Below are positions 57,094-64,000 of a stretch of 64,000 nucleotides of DNA, piece by piece. Position numbers and translations under genes: made by a program. The stretch is from the NCBI GenBank assembly GCA_006503475.1, contig RSEH01000002.1, positions 62,001-126,000 of the forward strand, given 5' to 3'. Under the pieces are notes generated by a model, which searched no databases, was not told the DNA's origin, and worked only from the letters and a program-made list of their open reading frames with translations. Every line of letters begins with the position of its first letter. The first letter of the stretch is position 1. This DNA comes from Stentor roeselii. Taxonomy: Eukaryota > Ciliophora > Heterotrichea > Heterotrichida > Stentoridae.

Positions 57094-58374
57094 ATGAAAT
57101 TAACTCAATGTCTAGTCGAAAGACGTTCTTATCGAGTTCCAACTTTTAACCTAAGACAGGCATCGAAAGAACTGGAAAGTATCGAGAGTAGCATTGAAGG
57201 TCCTGTTGATTTATACAAGTTCATGATTGAAGCAAAGAATTCAATCATGATCAACATTCCTCCGACTCTTATCCGACTTTCAAGGGGTGAGCCAATTTTC
57301 CTTAAAACGCAAAAAAATACGGTCAAGATAGTGCATAAAAAGTATTTTTTATTCAGCGCTGTTTATGAATTTTTCTGCTGTCCTCAAAATCCTATAGGTG
57401 TACCACTTTATGTTTACTCGGATAAGACTTCGATTAAGGTTTGCTTTAATGAAAAATCAGGAATCAAGGCTTGGGAAAGTGCTCCAAATGAAAGTCAAAG
57501 AATTCAAAAGTTTTTGTATAATTTGCTTAAAACACCTTCAAAACTAAGAGTATACTGGAAGTTCAGTGAAGGTCCAAGGTACTTCCTAATAAAAAACAGT
57601 CAACCATTTCCAAAAGTGATTTCAAAAGACCAGACCCTAAACGAAATCCTAACAAGCAAGTACAAGCACAGCCTTCTCGACTACCCTTACGCGGGTCAAA
57701 TCTTCAAATCTTCCTTCAACATGTTCATGCCTAAAAAAAGCGAATTAATGAGCAAAAAGCGTCTGATAAAAAAGAAATTTTCCGAAAGTATCAAGCAAGA
57801 CATGTTCAAATGCAAAGCAACTCAAGAAAACGTTTTCACAGTGATTCCTGAGAACATCGACGCCGAAATCACAGAAATGATGGACAATATCATTTCTCTA
57901 ATCAATAACGTTATTGGAAGAACTGATAAAAAGGTTGTTACCGACTTGCTGGTCGATTTTATGCAAGATGAAGGAGGAAAATGGTGGTTTTTAAGGATAA
58001 AAGCTCATAAATTCGATTATCTTCCAACAAAAGTTCCTAGTTTTCTTGGTCTTAAAGTGAAAAAAAGCATCTTAAACCTGGAGTTTTCAAGAGGCTTCTA
58101 TGATAGTCTCACTTGTCTTAAAGGGAAAAAAGTCCAAGAGGATAGGAATTCTTTATCGATGGAGAATTTTCATCGTCGTCTTGAGAGCATTGAAAAGAAA
58201 ATCAAAGACCTGAGGCAAAAAAACTCAAAAGTTCCTCAAAATTCACTGAAAAAGTCAAACCTTCTTAAAAATCTACTTGAAAAACAAGCTCCTCAGACAG
58301 AAGTCTTGATTTCTACTAGTCAAACCCATTCAAAAGCCTTTTCAATGAACAACTTCCTAACTTTAAATAGTTAA
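57094..58374 (+). CDS. conserved-type protist hypothetical protein
   Basis: 426 residues. A mixed alpha/beta N-terminal half (PVDLYKFMIEAKNSIMIN, then beta-rich IKVCFNEKSGIKAW...YWKFSEGPRYFLI), and a middle segment VTDLLVDFMQDEGGKWWFLRIKAHKF (about 288-312). That 'DF..D..G.WwfL..KA' signature recurs in long ciliary and protist proteins of unknown function, as far as I recall. The C-terminal 80 residues include a short coiled coil (FHRRLESIEKKIKDLRQKN) and a Ser-rich tail. Start context CGATAAATG. 16 bp before the next gene on the same strand. Confidence 0.55.
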   Translation: MKLTQCLVERRSYRVPTFNLRQASKELESIESSIEGPVDLYKFMIEAKNSIMINIPPTLIRLSRGEPIFLKTQKNTVKIVHKKYFLFSAVYEFFCCPQNPIGVPLYVYSDKTSIKVCFNEKSGIKAWESAPNESQRIQKFLYNLLKTPSKLRVYWKFSEGPRYFLIKNSQPFPKVISKDQTLNEILTSKYKHSLLDYPYAGQIFKSSFNMFMPKKSELMSKKRLIKKKFSESIKQDMFKCKATQENVFTVIPENIDAEITEMMDNIISLINNVIGRTDKKVVTDLLVDFMQDEGGKWWFLRIKAHKFDYLPTKVPSFLGLKVKKSILNLEFSRGFYDSLTCLKGKKVQEDRNSLSMENFHRRLESIEKKIKDLRQKNSKVPQNSLKKSNLLKNLLEKQAPQTEVLISTSQTHSKAFSMNNFLTLNS

Positions 58375-58390
58375 CAATAATTCGCAAGTA

Positions 58391-60211
58391 ATGAATCCCG
58401 ACACCTCCCCATCAAGAGTGAAAAACCTTCCTCAGACCTGCAAAGCTTTGAAAACTTCATCATTCAAATCCTCATCAAAGTTCAGTCCAAGCAAAAAGAT
58501 GTCCCCAGCAGCGACCCAGAAAAATTGTTACGAAAAATCTTGCTGTGGACATGTGAGCCGTTCTCATTACAACTCATTCCTAGTCGATCTCCATTCAGAA
58601 ATCAAGAAAATCGACGGTTCAATTCCTGTATCCTTCGATGAAAAAACTGTTTTAAGTTCAGTTTTGTCTTCAGTTAAACAAGCAGTGGATTATATTTTGC
58701 TCGTTCAAAGCAAATTTTCTCATACTGACTGGGCAGATCTGGAAAATTTCAAGTCAAACCTAAAGCTACAAGAAGCCAAATTAAAGAACGAGTCAGAAAA
58801 ACTGAAAATCACGGCTCGACACCTTGAACAGTACGACTCGATGCTCAAGTCTAAAGAAGAACAAATGAAAAATGAAGAAAAAAAATGTGTTGCGAAGATG
58901 GACTTGCTGAAACAAGAGGATTTGTTCAATGAAGAATTGAAACTGAAAAATATTCAACTTGAACAAGAAGTTCGTTTACTTAAAAAACAGAAGGTTTCCG
59001 CGAAGGATGTCTTAGAAGGTGCTTATATCACTGAAATCGAAAGTTTAAAAAAGGAAAACTTGAAGCTTAAAGAAATTCTTTACAATAAAAATAATTTGGA
59101 AGCTCTTGACAGTCAAAGGACCTTAGACCAGCTGATGTTAAATAAAGAAAAGTACAAATTAGAACATGTGAAACTAGAACTAGAACAAATGAAGCTCACC
59201 ATTGAAAACGAGAAAAAAAAGATAAACTTGGAAGGCAGGTACTCGACTGATACCAAAGAAAACCTTGAAAACAATGAAGTCTCTACTGCAAGGCTACACG
59301 TAAAGCCCATAAAGAACAGAAAAGAATCTTCTGACTGGAAAGACCTCGACTCAGAAGCCCAGTCGAACAACTCAGAAATAGAAAAAAGCTCTTTAATGAA
59401 ATCTCAAGAATTAGACTACCGCGAGTGTCTTCTCATTCAATCAGAAAAAGAACTCAGCAGGTCCGTCTTCCAGATCAAAGAACAAATCGAAGCCTACAAC
59501 CAAGAACTTGAAATCAAAGAAAAAAATCTTGAAGACCAGGCTGCCAGTCTTCTTGCAAGGGAAAAAAACTTGAATGATAAAATCATTGACTTGAAACTGG
59601 CTGAAGAAAGTCTTAATGTGTCAAAAGCTGAAATTGATGAAATAAGCTCTTCGGTCTTACCTAGCTTTGAAGCTTATTCACAGGCTGTCAGTCAACTACT
59701 TGCTGATCTTTACTTGAAAAAACAAGAACTTTCTGAAATGCTTGAAAAAGTTTATAAATTGCAGGAAAATATTGAAATTCAAGAAAGTGTTTTACAGGAA
59801 GAACAAAATCTTTTAAGTGAAAATTTTCAGAAGGAAATGGAAAAAGTTAAAGAAAGGGAAGAAAGGGTTTTGGAAAGAGAGGAAAAAATTCAGGTTGTTG
59901 AAGATCTGGTCAGGAATAAGGAAGAACAACTGGGAAATGAAATTAATGAAAATATTATGAAGGTTAGTCTGGAATTGCAGGATAAACTTAAAAGTGTTCA
60001 GGATAAGGAAATGGAAATTGAGAGGATTAAGGAAGCTCTTGATGTGGAAAGAGCTGGAAATGAAAAAATTGCGGTTAGGCTTAAGATGACTCATTTGGAA
60101 ATGGAAAATAACAGGATTAAACAGATGGAAAAGTTTAGGATCAAGAAAGAGAAGTTAAGGGAACTTAAGGAAAAATTGGAAGGAAAAAGTGGGAATAAAT
60201 TGGAAGAGTAG
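58391..60211 (+). CDS. long coiled-coil protein
   Basis: 606 residues. The N-terminal 60 are Ser/Lys-rich with a Cys-containing patch (NCYEKSCCGHVSRSHYNSF); then coiled coil at about 115-300 and about 330-600, broken by a Ser/Asp-rich hinge (NRKESSDWKDLDSEAQSNNS). Many Gln/Glu/Lys heptads and no enzyme motif. It follows the 57094 gene by 16 bp, same strand. Centrosomal or ciliary-rootlet roles are typical for such proteins but not shown here. Confidence 0.68.
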   Translation: MNPDTSPSRVKNLPQTCKALKTSSFKSSSKFSPSKKMSPAATQKNCYEKSCCGHVSRSHYNSFLVDLHSEIKKIDGSIPVSFDEKTVLSSVLSSVKQAVDYILLVQSKFSHTDWADLENFKSNLKLQEAKLKNESEKLKITARHLEQYDSMLKSKEEQMKNEEKKCVAKMDLLKQEDLFNEELKLKNIQLEQEVRLLKKQKVSAKDVLEGAYITEIESLKKENLKLKEILYNKNNLEALDSQRTLDQLMLNKEKYKLEHVKLELEQMKLTIENEKKKINLEGRYSTDTKENLENNEVSTARLHVKPIKNRKESSDWKDLDSEAQSNNSEIEKSSLMKSQELDYRECLLIQSEKELSRSVFQIKEQIEAYNQELEIKEKNLEDQAASLLAREKNLNDKIIDLKLAEESLNVSKAEIDEISSSVLPSFEAYSQAVSQLLADLYLKKQELSEMLEKVYKLQENIEIQESVLQEEQNLLSENFQKEMEKVKEREERVLEREEKIQVVEDLVRNKEEQLGNEINENIMKVSLELQDKLKSVQDKEMEIERIKEALDVERAGNEKIAVRLKMTHLEMENNRIKQMEKFRIKKEKLRELKEKLEGKSGNKLEE

Positions 60212-61281
60212 ATATTTTAATTATAATACTTAGAAAAATTATCTTTGGATTTATATTTTGATATTAGTTAATCATATTCTTGAAATAATAATAGTGATTA
60301 GCATACCTCTCAATAAATAATGAATTTAAGAGAGGAAAAAAATATTTAATCTAATAGATCTTCTAGTTGGTTACTCTAGAAAATTAAAAGAGCTGTCTTA
60401 GTTGTTATAAAAACTTAGGTTGCTTAAATAATATAAATGCTATTTATAATACATCATGAGATTTAGATTATTTATTAAAGGATTGTGGAATAGAAAACTA
60501 TATGAAATTGGTTAAGGTCTGAGAAGAATTAACTATATCAATTTATTGATATTTAACTACTGTAATTTAAATTAATTTCAAGTGCTATTATAAAAGATTT
60601 ATATTAAGTATTTATCACAAGTATTTTCTGCATATTTCTTTGTTATAATTGTTATAATAAAGTGTGATTCTCATCATTTCGATTAAATTTCTCTGAATCC
60701 ATATCTGAAACCTTAAACGGCCTTTTCTAATATTTCCTTATACAGGTAAACCAAAAATTAACCCTGAATCAAATACTAAAGTCTTTTTAGGAAATTTTAT
60801 TGCTTTGAAATATTCGAAATAATTGCTATTATATTACTATTCGTATGAAATCATTTGCATCATTATATCATTATCTATGCAAGTTAATATTGCAACTCAG
60901 AAATTTCATGCTGCAAGTGCTGAAGACATTTTTCCATACTCAGCTTAAACAAAATAATCATCTAAGCTCTTCAAAGTGTTTTTAAAACTTAATTTAAAGA
61001 ACTATTAATCATATTTTAAACACAATCAAATTAATCTATGATTCTCTTAAATATTTCTGAGAATGATTTATTATTAAATAGACTATAATTCTCCAAAGAC
61101 AGATTTATTCAAATCTAAAGTTATCTTTATTTTTGCCATATAATTCTTTTACATAAAATCTGATTAATAATTTTTTGAGTTCATTTTTAACAGCTTAACT
61201 TAAGTAACTGATGTTTGAGAGTCTCTAGGAAAATATAGAAAATATAATCAACTTTCATCAAGTAAAAAATTAGTTAGATAA
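60212..61281. other. intergenic, about 1.1 kb, nothing recognised
   Basis: Very AT-rich; no supported ORF or RNA gene found by eye. Confidence 0.45.
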
Positions 61282-62280
61282 ATGGTTACCAAATTAAATC
61301 CAATCAGAAGCGAAAATCTTGTAAATTGTAGTAGCACCAGTTTTTTGATAATCGAAGAAACCCTGATTATAAGCACGACAATAGGAACATTACTAGAATA
61401 TTCACTACCAACTAGTTCCCTAACATCGACCTACCAATCATCAATGAACGTGATAGAATGTTTAGAACACCTACGAGAAGACATGTTTTTAATAGGAGGA
61501 CAAAGAGTTGAATTGTGGAAACTTCCTCTACACCAACTTTCAACAATCGATCTTTTCACCAACACAGCATTCAATTCAATAGAAGATTCAGTTAAAGCAA
61601 TATCAGTTTGTCCATTTTCAATAATGATCGCAGCAGAAGAACAAGGAGTCTTCCGATTCGACTTGAATCTTGAAAACCCTCAGTTTTTATACAAACATAC
61701 AAATCCAATCTTGGCTTTTGACCATTTTAAAAGAACTGAAGATCCATCAAAGGTCTTACCTGATAATGATTTGATTTCAAGTGCTTGTACTAACAATGAA
61801 CTTGTTATATATAAAGATCATTATAAGAAAATAATCAAACTTAAAGATACTGTTTTTTGTTTAAAGTTTGATATCAGTGGAAATCATGTCATTTGTGGAG
61901 AAAAGGAAGGAAATATTTTTGTTTTTAGTATTTTGGCTTCTGAAATTGTGAGGAACGTGAATATTCATGAATCGAGAATTAAATGTTTAGCTATATCTAA
62001 TTTTGATAGCATCATTGTTACTGGAAGTTTTGATATGAATGGTAAAGTTTTATCTATAAATGAACAAGAAGTTATTTTCACTCTTGAGGGACATTTTGAC
62101 TGGATCAGCACAATAGCAGTGCATGAAAAACTTAAACTCATTGTGACTGGAAGTGATGACAGGACGATAAAATTTTGGAATTACTCTGATCTGAAAGTGA
62201 AGCGAAAGTCTTATGTTTGTGGGAATGCCTGGGATTATATGTGCTCGATGTTGAGTATCCTTACTAAAAATAAATCTTAG
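61282..62280 (+). CDS. WD40-repeat protein
   Basis: 332 residues. The C-terminal blades are clear: ISGNHVICGEKEGNIFVFS, ISNFDSIIVTGSFDMNGKVLSI, HFDWISTIAVHEKLKLIVTGSDDRTIKFWNYSD (the last with a good GH...D..IK.W pattern at about 270-302). N-terminal blades are divergent. Enough length for about seven repeats, i.e. one propeller. A protein-interaction scaffold; the partner cannot be told. Start context AGATAAATG. Confidence 0.8.
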   Translation: MVTKLNPIRSENLVNCSSTSFLIIEETLIISTTIGTLLEYSLPTSSLTSTYQSSMNVIECLEHLREDMFLIGGQRVELWKLPLHQLSTIDLFTNTAFNSIEDSVKAISVCPFSIMIAAEEQGVFRFDLNLENPQFLYKHTNPILAFDHFKRTEDPSKVLPDNDLISSACTNNELVIYKDHYKKIIKLKDTVFCLKFDISGNHVICGEKEGNIFVFSILASEIVRNVNIHESRIKCLAISNFDSIIVTGSFDMNGKVLSINEQEVIFTLEGHFDWISTIAVHEKLKLIVTGSDDRTIKFWNYSDLKVKRKSYVCGNAWDYMCSMLSILTKNKS

Positions 62281-62457
62281 CATTTCTCTAGTTAATAAAA
62301 TTTTGATAAAGATTAATCTAAAATTTGCAAGAAAACAAAAATTCTATAAAAATCTAAATTTTTCATTTAATTTCCATATTCTTCCTCAAAGACTATCGAT
62401 TTCTCCAAAACCTTCAAAAAATCCTAAAATTTTCCATCAAAAAATCCAAATTTTTAT

Positions 62458-62600
62458 TTTTCTTCAAATCTTTATCTTCCTTCAAATCTTTATCTTCCTT
62501 CAAATCTTTGTCTTCCTTCAAAATCATTATCTTCCTTCAAATCTTTATCTTTCTTCAAATCTTTATCTTCCTTCAAAATCTTTATCTTCATTCATATCTT
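62458..62600 (+). repeat. 18-bp tandem repeat in a kinase gene leader
   Basis: About seven to eight units of CTTCCTTCAAATCTTTAT with single-base changes run up to the start codon at 62607. Several units stay in frame with the gene (18 is a multiple of three), so a non-ATG upstream frame exists and would encode a hydrophobic FLQIFI repeat; the first true ATG lies after the array. Confidence 0.85.
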
Positions 62601-62606
62601 AATAAA

Positions 62607-63896
62607 ATGGAAAAAATCCAATTGAATCACCTCTTCAACTTCAATCAAATTTACTTCCGAAAAGGCGAAGTCGAGGTATCCAGCGCGATTCACTCATTAA
62701 CAGGAAAAAAATACTGTATAAAAAAGCTATTCACCCCAACAATCCAAGAAGCAAACGAAAAATACAACGAAATCCTAATGATGAGCGTTCTGAATCATCC
62801 AAACATAACCCGAATAAGAAGCTGCATCTTAAACGGAAGCACGAATCAAATCGATTCAGTTTTAATCATAATGGACTTCTACGAAGAAGGCGACTTAGAA
62901 AGTCTAATAAAATTTCGAATAAAGTCAAAATCAAGATGGTCAGAACACGAGCTTCTGCGTTATTCACGTGAATTAATCGAGGCCTTGGCTTACATGCAAG
63001 GTCTCAACGTATGTCACAGAGATTTGAAGCCACAAAACATCTTCATCAAAGACTCTTCACTGAAAATCGGAGACCTGGGGTCTTCCAGGTCATTATCATA
63101 TAAAGCGCTTCGAGATGACTTTTCAATAACAGGGACTCCGCTTTACTTAAGTCCTGCTCTTCGACTGGCATATGCCAGGAGTTTAAATGGTGGAAGTTCG
63201 AATGTTAATCATAATCCTTTCAAGTCAGACGTGTTTTCTCTTGGACTTGTCTTGCTTTATATGGCGAGTCTTGAGGAAGTTAATAGTCTTGCTGTTGTTG
63301 AAGGTCTTCAACGTGAAATAAATAGAAGACTTGAGATTATTAGAGAAAATTATCCTGTTGTTTTTGAATTGATTAGAAATATGTTGGTTATTGAGGAAGA
63401 TCAAAGAGTTGATTTTTTGGAATGTTTTAAAATTTTAGAGAAATTTTTTGTTTTTTGTGAATTTTGTAGAGAGAAAAAAGTTTTTAATGAATGTTTGAAG
63501 AAAGTTGATAGGTTTTATTGTAAGGAATGCTTGCAGGCGGTTAATTTATTTGAAGTTGATAAATTGTGAGGTTTAGTTAGAATTTGCAAGAAAAATTGTG
63601 GATGTCGAATTGATGCTAGCTTAGAATGTGAATGTGAAAGTAACAGATGTTATATTTGCAAGTTAAAAAGGCATCAAAATTCTTGCTTGGAAAACCTTAA
63701 AGTTTGTGCTTTGGATAAATTTGTAACCGCTTTTCAATGCAACTGCGAAAGATATATCTCGCAGAACCAGGGCGAAGGCTTCTATGTATGCAATCAAGAT
63801 AATATTAAATTCTGTATTGTGTGCTTGAAGGTATATCATTCTCAGCAAAATCACGAGAGATGTAATATCTGGCTTGAACTAGGTTATCAAATTTAA
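62607..63896 (+). CDS. protein kinase with Cys-rich RBR-like tail, one 15-nt intron
   Basis: Kinase domain about 10-290: CIKK (37-40), HRDLKPQN (137-144), GDLG in the DFG position (154-157), GTPLYLSPAL. Exon 1 would stop at 63569, but removing GTGAGGTTTAGTTAG (63566-63580) keeps the frame open for another 105 codons; the protein becomes 424 residues. The tail is dense in Cys pairs: CEFC, CKEC, CKKNCGC, CECESNRCYIC, CNC, CIVC...H...H..C, which looks like an RBR/IBR-type zinc array. With the genes at 23244 and 26419 this is a third kinase-zinc-finger protein in the window. The intron starts GTG instead of GTA. Confidence 0.78.
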
Positions 63897-64000
63897 TTAG
63901 GTAAAAATAAAAATTGAATGGAACACTTTTAATTAATAAATCTTTAAAGTTGTATGTTTATACAGATCGATATCACTTGAATAATAATCTTCATCTTCCA

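Noticed and set aside
1-64000. CRISPR arrays, integrated viruses, LTR elements or transposase genes
   Set aside because: No reverse transcriptase, integrase, transposase or capsid-like frame and no spaced direct-repeat array was seen.

Overview
This window looks like macronuclear DNA of a heterotrich ciliate close to Stentor. Genes are packed tightly, intergenic DNA is very AT-rich, and the standard code is used: TAA, TAG and TGA all end genes, and Gln is CAA/CAG. The introns I could place are exactly 15 nt, as known for Stentor. Five are well supported (2831, 6858, 15020, 30023 minus strand, 63566). All have A at position 10 preceded by a pyrimidine and end in AG. The species call is an inference from these traits.

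Region 1-9.6 kb is the most unusual part. It holds the end of an EF-hand gene, a mitochondrial uL23, two derlin/rhomboid-like ER membrane genes with C-terminal p97-binding (SHP-box) motifs, and a decayed copy of the first derlin gene made by a tandem duplication. Among them lie seven intact and one decayed copy of a repeated element that I read as a family of small RNA genes. Each has an ATCCCATATT box, an AT-rich TATA-like box around -26, 48 nt (once 49) from the box to a conserved 5' end, a closing stem, a variable middle with changing hairpins, and an oligo-T end after GCTTGC. This looks like an RNA polymerase III, U6-type external promoter with a structured RNA of about 84-207 nt. Its 5' end resembles the box A end of vault RNA. 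It is the best candidate here for an undescribed system.

Region 9.6-22.3 kb: a UBA protein whose 5' end has been copied several times upstream of itself; a pseudokinase-ANTH-TKL kinase fusion; an inactive E2-like plus PH-like protein; coiled-coil proteins; a TMEM230-like protein; an acylated ankyrin protein; a seven-TM-type protein; and an MSH2-like MutS protein without its DNA-mismatch domains.

Region 22-36 kb: two kinase- or pseudokinase-RING proteins, a possible further small RNA, a TBC Rab-GAP, and rotatin (RTTN), a centriole protein that starts 10 bp from the TBC gene on the other strand.

Region 36-64 kb: a Myb factor, a cyclic-nucleotide-gated-type K+ channel with a zinc knuckle, a CDPK, coiled-coil and ARM/GOLD-like proteins, a tRNA-Trp, an IQ-motif protein, a C2H2 factor, the rRNA-processing RRM protein MRD1, CEP164 (ciliary transition fibres), a CS-domain protein, a PHO80-type cyclin, a tRNA-Ile(UAU), several ciliate-type hypothetical proteins, a WD40 protein, and a kinase with a Cys-rich RBR-like tail that is reached only by splicing a 15-nt intron. 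Rotatin, CEP164, CDPK and the cNMP channel fit a cell with a large ciliature and calcium-driven behaviour; otherwise the genes look like ordinary eukaryotic housekeeping with no operon logic.
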